DNA of 24,340 nucleotides from an uncultured Catenibacterium sp. (GCF_900540665.1 NZ_UQGV01000022.1:1-24340); one strand, 5' to 3'; counted from the first letter of the stretch, positions 1 to 7,237 are shown. Numbers and translations are program-made. Notes: generated by a model from the sequence alone, not told the origin.

Positions 1-22
1 GACACCTTAACTTAACTACCCG

Positions 23-53
23 ATGGTATTAGTTTTCTTTAACTTAATACCAT
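23..53. repeat. Inverted repeat upstream of chrA pair
   Basis: The arms ATGGTATTA (23-31) and TAATACCAT (45-53) are perfect inverses; two more pairs, one of them a wobble, extend the stem to 21-55. The loop is 13 nt. A T-run follows at 69-75, so this may be the end of a transcript coming from outside the window. It lies upstream of the predicted chrA promoter and so is probably not part of the chrA leader. The 9-mer TTAACTTAA occurs at 7-15 and again inside the loop and right arm at 39-47. Function unknown. Confidence 0.5.
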
Positions 54-86
54 TGGTTGAAAAACTGGTTTTTTTCATATATAAAA

Positions 87-95
87 TGATATAAT
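87..95 (+). promoter_or_regulatory. Extended -10 promoter for the chrA pair
   Basis: TGA followed by TATAAT (90-95) gives an extended -10 element. No good -35 hexamer lies at the usual distance. The element is 25 nt upstream of the proposed start codon. Confidence 0.5.
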
Positions 96-119
96 ACACG
101 CTATAAGAAGGTGAATATT

Positions 120-668
120 TTGAAGAAGAAATTAGTAAAACTATTCTTTTCTACTCTTTACTTAAGTGCTTTTACTTTTGGAGGTGGATATGTCATCGTC
201 TCTTTAATGAGAAAGAAGTTTGTCGATGATTATCATTGGATTGATGAAGATGAGATGTTAGATTTAGTGGCTATTGCACAAAGTGCACCAGGACCTATTG
301 CGGTTAACGGTGCTATTGTTGTGGGGTATAAGATGGCAGGACTGCTTGGTATATTCATCTCAGTACTCGCCACAATTATTCCTCCTTTTGTGATCATATC
401 GATTATTTCTGTCTTTTATGAAATATTTAAGACTAATCTGATTGTATCTCTTATGTTAGAAGGGATGCAGGCAGGAGTAGGCGCAGTCATTGCATCCGTA
501 TGCTTCGAAATGGGCAGTGGACTGTTAAAAGAAAAGAATAAGTTTTATCCTGTTATTATGATAGGTGCTTTTGTCGCCAATTATATATTCAATATCAATG
601 TTATGATTGTGATACTCATCTGTATCATGATTGAATTACTTTATTCTATGAAAGGGGTGGAGTCATGA
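120..668 (+). CDS. chrA: Chromate-type transporter, first half-size subunit (ChrA/CHR family)
   Basis: This is a short (single-domain) member of the CHR ion transporter family, whose studied members export chromate. The N-terminal FGGGY motif, the APGP motif in the middle, and several hydrophobic membrane segments are all visible. Short CHR proteins normally occur as adjacent pairs, and the next gene is the partner. The frame can start at GTG 111, but that codon lies inside the likely ribosome binding site AGAAGG (106-111). TTG at 120, 8 nt after it, is the better start and gives 182 residues beginning MKKKLVKLFF. The stop overlaps the next start in ATGA. The family call is firm; the true substrate is not shown by the sequence. 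Confidence 0.88.
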   Translation: MKKKLVKLFFSTLYLSAFTFGGGYVIVSLMRKKFVDDYHWIDEDEMLDLVAIAQSAPGPIAVNGAIVVGYKMAGLLGIFISVLATIIPPFVIISIISVFYEIFKTNLIVSLMLEGMQAGVGAVIASVCFEMGSGLLKEKNKFYPVIMIGAFVANYIFNINVMIVILICIMIELLYSMKGVES

Positions 669-1210
669 TCTATTTACAGCTATTCTTAAGTTTCTTACAG
701 GTAGGTGCATTTAGTTTTGGTGGCGGTTATGCAGCTATGCCGCTTATTAAGCAGCAGGTTATTACAGCTCATCATTGGTTATCTGTTTCTGAATTCACTG
801 ATCTTATATCTATTTCACAGATGACACCTGGCCCTATCGCAATCAATTCAGCGACTTTTGTCGGTATCAAGATAGCTGGTATTCCTGGCGCAATATGTGC
901 CACTATCGGCTGTGTATTACCTTCATGCATTATTGTAGGTATAATCAGTTATTTCTATCTCAAATATCGACATATGGATAAATTACAGAGTGTTTTAAAG
1001 ATGTTAAGACCAGCCGTTGTTGCTTTAATTGCGACTGCTGGTGTCTCTATTCTTACTACTGCATTCTTTGGTGAAAGCTTGAATACACTTAAAATACATC
1101 TTGTCGTGATATTTAGTATATGCCTTATCCTGCTCACTAAATATAAATGGGATCCTATTCTTGTCATGCTTCTTGCTGGTGTGATGAATACAATTTATTA
1201 CTATATTTAA
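665..1210 (+). CDS. chrA: Chromate-type transporter, second half-size subunit (ChrA/CHR family)
   Basis: The 181-residue partner of the preceding short CHR protein starts at an ATG that overlaps the upstream stop by 4 nt, so the two are translationally coupled. It carries the same landmarks: FGGGYAAMPL near the N-terminus, TPGPIAIN, and the ATIGCVLPS segment, followed by further hydrophobic membrane segments. The two subunits probably form a heterodimer in the cytoplasmic membrane. No metal regulator or stress gene lies beside them, so chromate itself may not be the natural substrate in this organism. A terminator follows directly. Confidence 0.88.
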   Translation: MIYLQLFLSFLQVGAFSFGGGYAAMPLIKQQVITAHHWLSVSEFTDLISISQMTPGPIAINSATFVGIKIAGIPGAICATIGCVLPSCIIVGIISYFYLKYRHMDKLQSVLKMLRPAVVALIATAGVSILTTAFFGESLNTLKIHLVVIFSICLILLTKYKWDPILVMLLAGVMNTIYYYI

Positions 1211-1231
1211 AAACGACCGCGAGGTCGTTTT
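1210..1231. terminator. Bidirectional terminator between chrA and the ABC exporter
   Basis: AAAACGACC (1210-1218), loop GCGA, GGTCGTTTT (1223-1231). The stem has a run of A on one side and T on the other, so it can serve the plus-strand chrA pair and the convergent minus-strand ABC gene, whose stop codon begins at 1235. Confidence 0.85.
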
Positions 1232-1232
1232 C

Positions 1233-2966
1233 TTATTTCATCAATTCCTGTGTATGTACAAGTTGTGCATAGGCACCATTATTTTCTAATAATTCATGAT
1301 GCGTTCCTAATTCAATGATTCTTCCTTCATCAATAACCGCAATACGATCTGCATTCTTGACTGTAGATAAACGATGCGCAATCACAATAGTAGTACGTCC
1401 CAGTGATAACTTATCAAATGTTTTCTGAATCTTAGCTTCAGTAACACTATCTAATGCACTTGTAGCTTCATCCAAAATAAGAACAGGTGGATTTTTTAAG
1501 AATATTCTTGCGATAGAAATACGCTGTTTCTGTCCACCTGATAATAAGACACCACGTTCTCCTACGTTGGTTTCAAAGCCATCAGGCATTTCCATAATAT
1601 CATCATAGATTTCAGCTAGTTTAGCTGCTTCAATAATATCTTCCATTGTTGCATCTAATTTACCATAACGGATATTTTCCGCAATACTATCCGCAAATAA
1701 GAAGACATCCTGAGAGACTACACCGATATTGTTATGTAGAGATGTTTGAGTCACATCTCTTACATCATGACCATCTACTAAAATAGCCCCTTTTGTGACA
1801 TCATAGAATCTAGGAATAAGCTGAGATAAAGTTGTTTTACCTCCTCCTGAAGATCCTACTAAAGCAAGTGTTTCACCAGGATGAATATGTAAATCAACAT
1901 CTGTTAAGATATCTCTATCCTTTTCATAGGCAAAGCTGACATGATCAATATCAATCTGTCCAGTTACATGTGTGAGTTCTTTTGCATCAGGACGATCTTC
2001 TAATTGAGGTTTTGTATTTAATAATTCTACAAAACGATGTAATCCTGCTGTCCCATTCGCAAATAATTCCGCAAAATTAGATAATTTACGCACTGGATTC
2101 ACAAATGTAGAAACATATAAGCTAAAGGTAATAAGATCAATTGTATCCATCTTTCCCTGCATTATAAGTACACCACCTACTGCAATAACGATCAGTGATA
2201 ATGAGCACATAAAGAATTCCATAATCGCATTAAAACGACCCATAGCCTTATGAAACTGCTTCTTAGATGTTTTATATGTATCATTAGATGTATTGAACTT
2301 CTGTTGTTCAATTGTTTCATTCGCAAAAGCTTTGGCTGTTTTCATACCAGTAAGACCTGATTCGATATCAGTATTAATAACTGCAACCTTCTGTTTAACG
2401 CGAATAGAGGCTTCACTCATAGAGTGACGTGATTTCCATACAACAAGTATGAAAACAGGTATCATAATCGCAATAACTAAAGCAAGACGCCATTCAATTG
2501 TGAACATGATAATAATAGAACCAATAATAGTGACAGTAGAAATGAATAGGTCTTCTGGTCCATGATGTGCAAGTTCTGTAATATCAAATAAATCAGTAGT
2601 CAAACGGCTCATTAACTGCCCAATACGATTATTATCAAAATAACCATAACTTAATGACTGCATATGTTCAAACAAGTCCTTACGCATATCTGCTTCTACA
2701 AGAATACCAAACGTATGCCCATAATAACAAATTATATAAGTAAAGAATGAACGAACTAAATAAGCCAATAAGAAGATGATCATCACCATCCAGAATGTCT
2801 TATAGATACTATTTGGTAATAATGTATACATGCACCATCTAGAGACAAATGGAAAAGCAAGATCAATTAAAGAAATCATTAACGCACATGCAAGGTCTAA
2901 AAAGAATAGACGACGATGTGGTTTAAAATAAGATATAAATGTTTGAAAATCAGTTTTTTGTTTCAT
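1233..2966 (-). CDS. ABC exporter, fused membrane and ATPase domains
   Basis: This is a half-transporter of the type I exporter (MsbA/BmrA-like) class that works as a dimer in the cytoplasmic membrane. About 310 N-terminal residues form the six-span transmembrane domain. The nucleotide-binding domain follows, with Walker A GSSGGGKT (about residues 371-378), Q-loop VVSQD, signature LSGGQKQR, Walker B VLILDEATSALD and the H-loop IAHR. A longer frame opens upstream, but GGGAGG lies 6 nt before the ATG at 2966, giving 577 residues starting MKQKTDF. The gene follows the HAD phosphatase gene by 37 nt with no terminator between them, so the two are probably co-transcribed. No partner half-transporter is adjacent, so it may be a homodimer. 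The substrate (drug, lipid or peptide) cannot be inferred. Confidence 0.9.
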   Translation of the reverse strand: MKQKTDFQTFISYFKPHRRLFFLDLACALMISLIDLAFPFVSRWCMYTLLPNSIYKTFWMVMIIFLLAYLVRSFFTYIICYYGHTFGILVEADMRKDLFEHMQSLSYGYFDNNRIGQLMSRLTTDLFDITELAHHGPEDLFISTVTIIGSIIIMFTIEWRLALVIAIMIPVFILVVWKSRHSMSEASIRVKQKVAVINTDIESGLTGMKTAKAFANETIEQQKFNTSNDTYKTSKKQFHKAMGRFNAIMEFFMCSLSLIVIAVGGVLIMQGKMDTIDLITFSLYVSTFVNPVRKLSNFAELFANGTAGLHRFVELLNTKPQLEDRPDAKELTHVTGQIDIDHVSFAYEKDRDILTDVDLHIHPGETLALVGSSGGGKTTLSQLIPRFYDVTKGAILVDGHDVRDVTQTSLHNNIGVVSQDVFLFADSIAENIRYGKLDATMEDIIEAAKLAEIYDDIMEMPDGFETNVGERGVLLSGGQKQRISIARIFLKNPPVLILDEATSALDSVTEAKIQKTFDKLSLGRTTIVIAHRLSTVKNADRIAVIDEGRIIELGTHHELLENNGAYAQLVHTQELMK

Positions 2967-3003
2967 AGTGACCTCCCTCGGGTTATTATGCCACATTTTA
3001 ATG

Positions 3004-3765
3004 TTAAAGTAACTTATAATGTTTTAAAGCTTTAGAAATTCCTTCATTATCCACTGTATCAGTGATATAAGTTGCCTGCTGTTTTAAAACATCAACACCA
3101 TTTCCCATCGCTATGCGTTGTCCTGCTTCTCTAAACATAGCCTGATCATTATAGCCATCACCAAATGCATAAGCATCATCTTTGTTAAGTGAGAAGTGTT
3201 CAATAATATACTTGATTGCATGTCCTTTATCAAAGATAAGAGTAGAAGTATCGCATGAACCAGCGCCACCATGATCATTAATAATACGATTATCTTTAAA
3301 CGCTTCTATCATCGTATCTCTCTTTTCTAACGTATCATAGAAGAAATCACATGTATAATAAGTTCTTTCTTCATCTTTAATATGTTCTTCACCATATTCC
3401 TTCTTTATATGTGTGAGTACATCTCCTTCTAAATGATAAGGCGTAGAAAACACATCAGAGACAAACAGTCCTCCACATCCTAAAGTATCTAGCTTATACT
3501 TAAGGTTATCTACCTCATCTTGTGTAAATGGAACGCCATGAAGTTTTTCACCCTTGTAGCTGATATAACGTCCATTACATGAAATAATACCTGAAACCAG
3601 TTTTCCAAAAAGATTCTCTGCATAATAAGGTGCACGTCCTGTGCAGATAAATGTATCATACCCCTTCTCTTTTAATGCTTCTAACGCATCTCTATTTGAT
3701 TCTGGAATATGTCCATGAATAGCGAGTGTTCCATCAATATCAAAAAATAATACTTTTCTCATCAT
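3004..3765 (-). CDS. HAD-superfamily Cof-type phosphatase
   Basis: A 253-residue haloacid dehalogenase-like hydrolase of the Cof subgroup, which dephosphorylates sugar phosphates, nucleotides or flavin precursors. Motif I is FDIDGTLA at the N-terminus with both catalytic aspartates, motif II is the threonine of CTGR, and motif IV is GDGYND. The length and the cap inserted between motifs II and III fit the Cof group. The start is ATGATG with GGGAGG just upstream; either ATG is possible. The ABC exporter gene lies 37 nt downstream. The substrate is unknown; this family is promiscuous. Confidence 0.9.
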   Translation of the reverse strand: MMRKVLFFDIDGTLAIHGHIPESNRDALEALKEKGYDTFICTGRAPYYAENLFGKLVSGIISCNGRYISYKGEKLHGVPFTQDEVDNLKYKLDTLGCGGLFVSDVFSTPYHLEGDVLTHIKKEYGEEHIKDEERTYYTCDFFYDTLEKRDTMIEAFKDNRIINDHGGAGSCDTSTLIFDKGHAIKYIIEHFSLNKDDAYAFGDGYNDQAMFREAGQRIAMGNGVDVLKQQATYITDTVDNEGISKALKHYKLL

Positions 3766-3796
3766 ATAATCCTCCCTTATATGTATTCTATCAAAA

Positions 3797-3828
3797 AAAT
3801 CAGAAGAGATTAATGTCCCTTCTGATTT
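3797..3828 (-). terminator. Terminator of the 36-residue peptide gene
   Basis: AAATCAGAAG and CTTCTGATTT form a 10-bp stem with a 12-nt loop. Read on the minus strand it is followed by seven T. The peptide stop codon (3810-3812) falls in the loop. Confidence 0.75.
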
Positions 3829-3920
3829 CTATATGCATAATATTTCAATTGTCTTTTCACTTTTTGACTGATACATACAAATCCAAGTGAACATAAAGTC
3901 GCAAGTATATCTCTCATCAT
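3810..3920 (-). CDS. Small membrane-type peptide, 36 residues, unrecognised
   Basis: A short gene that is easy to miss: MMRDILATLC at the N-terminus, a hydrophobic stretch to about residue 18, then a basic, tyrosine-containing tail (VKRQLKYYAYRNQKGH). I do not recognise the family. Support for a real gene is strong for its size. AGGAGG (3928-3933) lies 7 nt before the first ATG, a -35/-10 pair with a 17-bp spacer lies upstream, and an intrinsic terminator lies at its end. It sits between the GH32 gene and the HAD phosphatase gene but has its own transcription signals. A near-palindrome overlaps the -10 region, suggesting control by a repressor. The shape, one hydrophobic segment plus a basic tail, is shared by type I toxin peptides and by small membrane regulators. 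Neither role is shown. Confidence 0.65.
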   Translation of the reverse strand: MMRDILATLCSLGFVCISQKVKRQLKYYAYRNQKGH

Positions 3921-3932
3921 ATGTGCGCCTCC

Positions 3933-3952
3933 TAGTTAGTATATTCTAACTA
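3933..3952. promoter_or_regulatory. Near-palindromic operator candidate
   Basis: TAGTTAGTATATTCTAACTA has 7-bp perfect arms (TAGTTAG/CTAACTA) and a 6-nt centre. It overlaps the -10 hexamer at 3949-3954 and the expected transcription start, the usual place for a repressor site. The regulator is unknown; I saw no second copy in the window. Confidence 0.55.
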
Positions 3953-3977
3953 TATATAATATGTGAGAAATATGCAA
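3949..3977 (-). promoter_or_regulatory. Promoter of the 36-residue peptide gene
   Basis: On the minus strand, -35 TTGCAT (3977-3972), 17-bp spacer, -10 TATAGT (3954-3949). It lies just downstream of the GH32 stop codon. Confidence 0.6.
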
Positions 3978-3982
3978 ATGAT

Positions 3983-5296
3983 TTATCTTGTGAAAATTGT
4001 ACAATCAGAAATCTGTGTCTCTTCTTCTTTTAAATGATAGATAATCTGACTCACTACATAATAGCCATCATTCACAAAGATTTCGATAACACCTTCATCA
4101 TAATAGATTTCTAAATCACACTGACCATTTAATACAGGTGTTTTATGAATATTGTATAGTTCATCATTATTCACAGATACAGCTGTACGATCTACAACAA
4201 GCTGGTCATTCATATAAGAAATCTTAACACCACCTAATGTGATTGTTTCATTGTCTTCTAGAGTTGTTTTCATTAAGAAAGGTGCATCAAAGTCAATAGT
4301 ATCTGTTTTATGAATAAATGTATTCTTAATGAATGGATGTACATTCTGATAAACATGTCCATCTTTATAAGAAAGATGACGTGGCATTGTGAATAAACCA
4401 ATCCATTCTTCACCTTCTAAGACTTCCTTCATACGCATCCATCCTAGAATAGTACGTTTGTTGTTTTCATCTAAGAATGTCTGAGGGGCATAGAAATCAA
4501 AGCCATAGTCAATAAACATAGGGTCTCCTGCCTTAGACATTGTACATGTTTCTTCATCAAAGTTGACTGGCATAATAGCCGCATTACTATTAGGACATGG
4601 ATAACCATCTAAGTTTTCAGGTGAGAAGACTAAGAAATACTGTCCATCTAATTCAAATAGATCTGGACATTCCCACATATTTCCAATATCAGGATCAGTA
4701 TATCTATTCTTATAAGTGAATGTCATTCCATCTTCACTTTCATAAAATAATACTTCTCCATCAAAATCATCCCCATGAGGAATCTTACTTCCTAGAATCA
4801 TATAAACATGTCCATTCTTACCTAACCAGACTTTAGGATCTCTTGTATGCTGAAGATGTCCTAAAGAAGGATCAGTAATTACATCAACAACCTTATATTT
4901 AGATTCTTTATTATTGAAGTGATATCCATCATCACTAATTAATAATGCCTGTGATGCGATTAAGTCATCTTTAATAAGTGGCTTATGGATATATTCAGGA
5001 TTTTCAATACGATACTTAATGGCTGTGTAATATAAATACATCTTGCCATTATAGTTAAGTGCTGAACCTGAGAAGATTCCGTTTCTGTCATAATCCTTAG
5101 AAGGATATAAAGCGATTGGGAGATGCTTAAATGTCTGGAAATCCTTAGTGACTGCATGTCCCCAATGCATTGTGCCCCATGAAGTATCATATGGGAAATG
5201 CTGATAGAAAATATGATATTCTCCATTAAAATAAATCAGCCCATTTGGATCATTGATCCAGTTTCTAGGTGCTGTAAAGTGTAGTTCTGGTCTCAT
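3983..5296 (-). CDS. scrB: Sucrose-6-phosphate hydrolase / beta-fructosidase (GH32)
   Basis: A 437-residue glycoside hydrolase family 32 enzyme that cleaves beta-fructosidic bonds, most likely cytoplasmic sucrose 6-phosphate, since no signal peptide is present. The family's three acidic signatures are visible: WINDPNG with nucleophile Asp16, RDPK with Asp153, and WECPD with acid/base Glu209. The five-bladed propeller portion is followed by a short beta-sandwich ending near the C-terminus. The start ATG has GGAGG 9 nt upstream. No sucrose PTS or ScrR gene is adjacent, so the substrate could also be a short fructan. The family is certain; the exact substrate is an inference. Confidence 0.88.
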   Translation of the reverse strand: MRPELHFTAPRNWINDPNGLIYFNGEYHIFYQHFPYDTSWGTMHWGHAVTKDFQTFKHLPIALYPSKDYDRNGIFSGSALNYNGKMYLYYTAIKYRIENPEYIHKPLIKDDLIASQALLISDDGYHFNNKESKYKVVDVITDPSLGHLQHTRDPKVWLGKNGHVYMILGSKIPHGDDFDGEVLFYESEDGMTFTYKNRYTDPDIGNMWECPDLFELDGQYFLVFSPENLDGYPCPNSNAAIMPVNFDEETCTMSKAGDPMFIDYGFDFYAPQTFLDENNKRTILGWMRMKEVLEGEEWIGLFTMPRHLSYKDGHVYQNVHPFIKNTFIHKTDTIDFDAPFLMKTTLEDNETITLGGVKISYMNDQLVVDRTAVSVNNDELYNIHKTPVLNGQCDLEIYYDEGVIEIFVNDGYYVVSQIIYHLKEEETQISDCTIFTR

Positions 5297-5322
5297 TATT
5301 GTATACCTCCATCTTACTATTT

Positions 5323-5328
5323 ATTATA
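5323..5328 (-). promoter_or_regulatory. Probable -10 element for the GH32 gene
   Basis: TATAAT on the minus strand, 27 nt before the start codon. The hexamer 17 bp upstream (GATTAA) is a poor -35. Only half of a catabolite (CcpA) consensus lies nearby, so I do not call a cre site. Confidence 0.4.
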
Positions 5329-5357
5329 CTGATATCGTAACATATTTAATCACAAAA

Positions 5358-5378
5358 AGAAGTACTTGCTGTACTTCT
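5358..5378 (-). terminator. Terminator after the histidine-phosphatase pseudogene
   Basis: AGAAGTAC (5358-5365), a 5-nt loop, GTACTTCT (5371-5378). On the minus strand the stem is followed by five T. It overlaps the end of the broken phosphatase gene. Confidence 0.8.
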
Positions 5379-5914
5379 TAGTAATTATACTTCTTTAATT
5401 GGCAGTTTTTTATGCCAAAGGCTGAAAATTCATCATTAGTCATATCGTGAAAATAAGATTCAATAATACGGGAAATACCATTATGAGCGACTAAGAGATA
5501 AACATGCTTGTCGTCCTTCTTCACATCATCAATGAGACTATATATACGATGCGCCAAATGAAGCATTGTCTCTCCTCCTTCAAATGAGTTCACAAAATTT
5601 GTCTTCGCCTGTTTGAATTCCTCACCATCCCTAGGAGTGGATTCATATTTTCCAAAATTCTGTTCCTTAAGTCTTATTTCTTCTCTTGCTGGAATACCTG
5701 CCACTTATGCAATATGTAATGCTGTATCTTTTGCACGACTAAGTGGTGAATAGAGAATCTGATCTATATGGATATGATGTTCCTTAATACATTGTCCGAG
5801 TTCTATAGCCTGCTTATGTCCTAATTCTGTTAAGTCAATATCTGTTGCGCCGCAGATCTTATTTTCTACATTCCAGATTGTCTGACCATGACGTGTAAAA
5901 TAGAAATGTCCCAT
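5378..5914 (-). pseudogene. Histidine phosphatase (phosphoglycerate mutase-like), interrupted by an in-frame TAA
   Basis: A single reading frame of about 178 codons encodes a histidine-phosphatase-superfamily protein, but codon 70 is TAA (5705-5707). The first part holds the catalytic RHG motif (TRHGQT) and CGATDIDLTELG. The second part continues in the same frame with the LKEQNFGKYES segment and the second catalytic histidine (AHNG). Active enzymes need both histidines in one chain, so neither part should work alone. A GTG directly follows the stop, but there is no ribosome binding site before it. The start ATG overlaps the stop of the upstream thiol-redox gene in TAATG, so the two are coupled. 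A nonsense mutation of one base (for example from GAA or CAA) explains the break; a sequencing error is the alternative. Confidence 0.8.
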
Positions 5915-6192
5915 TAGTTTAATGCCTCATCAAATACACGTTTGAAGTTTGCTTTGATTGAATCATAATCATCCTGGATTGTACATTCAAAGCATTTCTC
6001 TTTTCCAATAAATAAAGAAGGAACCGCATAATAGTCATAATTTTCAGCTAAAGCGACATTTTCACTTTCTTCAATTTTTTCTATATCCAATGACTGATAT
6101 GCTTTATTTTCCGTCATGAGTTCATCCATCGCTTTTTGTGCCTTCTTACAAAATGGACATTCTTCTAAATAAAACATTGTGATCTTTTTCAT
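5914..6192 (-). CDS. Glutaredoxin/thioredoxin-fold thiol-redox protein
   Basis: A small (92-residue) thioredoxin-fold protein with the active-site motif CPFC at residues 12-15, right after the first beta strand (KKITMFYLEECPFC), and a cis-proline segment (AVPSLFIG) before the fourth strand. This is the standard glutaredoxin layout, and the protein should act as a cytoplasmic dithiol oxidoreductase. An ATG two codons upstream is too close to GAGGG; the ATG at 6192 is 6 nt from it. The downstream histidine-phosphatase gene overlaps by one base. The partner protein is unknown. Confidence 0.82.
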   Translation of the reverse strand: MKKITMFYLEECPFCKKAQKAMDELMTENKAYQSLDIEKIEESENVALAENYDYYAVPSLFIGKEKCFECTIQDDYDSIKANFKRVFDEALN

Positions 6193-6216
6193 ATACATCC
6201 CTCGCTTTCTGTCTCT

Positions 6217-6245
6217 ATTATTCTCTTTTTTCTCTATTTAATCAA
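6217..6245 (-). promoter_or_regulatory. Promoter of the thiol-redox gene
   Basis: On the minus strand, -35 TTGATT (6245-6240), 17-bp spacer, -10 AATAAT (6222-6217). It is divergent from the fatty acid operon promoter. Between the two promoters I see only AT-rich sequence with imperfect palindromes. Confidence 0.5.
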
Positions 6246-6349
6246 CTGATATGACTAGAATGTAAGTGCTTCACATATTATTTTTAACTTCAAACAAGTA
6301 TTAATATTGTACAATTATGCTACTTTTGTCACATTTGGTGCTGATATAT

Positions 6350-6377
6350 TTGATTTTTTCTAGTAAGAGTCTATAAT
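6350..6377 (+). promoter_or_regulatory. Promoter of the fatty acid synthesis operon
   Basis: -35 TTGATT (6350-6355), 16-bp spacer, consensus -10 TATAAT (6372-6377). The transcription start should fall near 6384, just before the FabT-like site. Confidence 0.6.
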
Positions 6378-6390
6378 GCATTTCAAGGAA

Positions 6391-6409
6391 TACTTTGATA
6401 TTCCAAGTA
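6391..6409. promoter_or_regulatory. FabT-like operator at the operon start
   Basis: TACTTTGATATTCCAAGTA is a near-palindrome containing TTTGA-TAT-TCCAA, one mismatch from the TTTGA-N3-TCAAA core that I recall for streptococcal FabT boxes. It sits just after the predicted transcription start, where bound repressor would block the polymerase. A FabT-type gene lies at the far end of the same operon. Confidence 0.6.
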
Positions 6410-6424
6410 GTAAAGGAGAATGAT

Positions 6425-6964
6425 ATGAAATCTAATGTTTCAAATCTAGTCAGAGACGCATTAATGTTAGGAGTATTAATCTGTTTATCACAGATTTCTG
6501 TAACTTTGCCTACAGCTGTTCCTATCACATTGCAGACCCTGGCCATCTATCTCATAGCGTGTCTTATGACACCTAGTCATGCATTCTATACAGTGCTTTG
6601 TTATTTGATTATGGGAGCTATTGGTCTTCCAGTATTTAGTCATTTTAATAGTGGTATGGGTGCTCTTATAGGTCCAACAGGTGGATTCTTATTTAGTTTT
6701 CCTATCATGGCATTGGTAATGAGTACAGTAATTACTCATGATCGTTCATTAAAGGGTCATATTCTTGCCATGATCATTGGAACAGCCATTACTTATGGAC
6801 TTGGAAGTATTTACTTCATGTATACAATGAAAGCTACACTTACAAGTACATTAATGGCCTGTGTATTCCCATTTCTTCTTGGTGATGCCTTGAAGATTGC
6901 AATTAGCTGCACACTGGCAGTTAAGCTAGAAAAAGTTGTATTAAGAAAGACAGTATTGTCATAA
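6425..6964 (+). CDS. bioY: Biotin transporter substrate-binding subunit BioY (ECF S component)
   Basis: BioY captures biotin in the membrane and works with the shared ECF energizing module (not in this window). The 179-residue protein shows the family pattern: about six membrane spans, VPITLQTLAIYL, the LIMGAIGLPVF segment and GPTGGFLFSFP. A longer frame opens at TTG 6395, but AAAGGAG lies 7 nt before ATG 6425, which is the real start. As the first gene of the operon it supplies the cofactor of AccB, encoded two genes downstream; birA, which attaches the biotin, ends the operon. Expression is probably under FabT, since the FabT-like site lies in its leader. Confidence 0.9.
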   Translation: MKSNVSNLVRDALMLGVLICLSQISVTLPTAVPITLQTLAIYLIACLMTPSHAFYTVLCYLIMGAIGLPVFSHFNSGMGALIGPTGGFLFSFPIMALVMSTVITHDRSLKGHILAMIIGTAITYGLGSIYFMYTMKATLTSTLMACVFPFLLGDALKIAISCTLAVKLEKVVLRKTVLS

Positions 6965-6977
6965 GGAGGATATAAAC

Positions 6978-7208
6978 ATGACAACATTTGATAAAGTAAA
7001 AGATATTATTGTAGACTCACTTAGCTGTGATGAAGAACAGGTAACATTAGAAGCATCTTTAAAGGATGATCTTGATGCAGATTCATTAGACGCTGTTGAA
7101 TTAATTATGGCTGTAGAAGATGAATTCGATGTACAGATTCCTGATGAAGCAGCTAACAACATGGCAACAGTAAAGGATATTGTTGATTACTTAGAAGCAA
7201 ATGCTTAA
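6978..7208 (+). CDS. acpP: Acyl carrier protein
   Basis: A 76-residue acidic four-helix carrier. The 4'-phosphopantetheine attachment serine is Ser36 in DADSLDAVEL, and the length is typical. It carries growing acyl chains between the Fab enzymes. The ribosome binding site AAGGAGG (6963-6969) is near-perfect and overlaps the bioY stop, fitting the high level of ACP cells need. AcpS, which adds the prosthetic group, is not in the window. Acyl-ACP is the co-repressor of FabT in streptococci, so this protein may also signal to the regulator. Confidence 0.97.
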   Translation: MTTFDKVKDIIVDSLSCDEEQVTLEASLKDDLDADSLDAVELIMAVEDEFDVQIPDEAANNMATVKDIVDYLEANA

Positions 7209-7224
7209 TTTTTTAAATAAATAG

Positions 7225-7237
7225 TTTGAATTTCAAA
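7225..7237. promoter_or_regulatory. Perfect FabT-like box between acpP and accB
   Basis: TTTGA-ATT-TCAAA, a perfect 5-bp inverted repeat with a 3-nt centre, lies in the 44-nt acpP-accB gap. It matches the FabT core better than the site at the operon promoter. A weak promoter-like pair (TTAGAA 7191-7196, 17 bp, TAAATA 7214-7219) is just upstream, so it could control an internal start or act as a roadblock. Confidence 0.6.

Noticed and set aside
5336..5352. Possible CcpA (cre) site before the GH32 gene.
   Set aside because: Only the right half (CG-N-T-N-W-CA) matches; the left half does not.
5378..5704. The second part of the histidine phosphatase as an independent gene starting at GTG 5704.
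   Set aside because: There is no ribosome binding site, it lacks the RHG catalytic motif, and it continues the upstream frame exactly.
6301..6344. BirA-type biotin operator upstream of bioY.
   Set aside because: No paired half-sites with the right spacing are visible, and the BirA encoded here has no helix-turn-helix.
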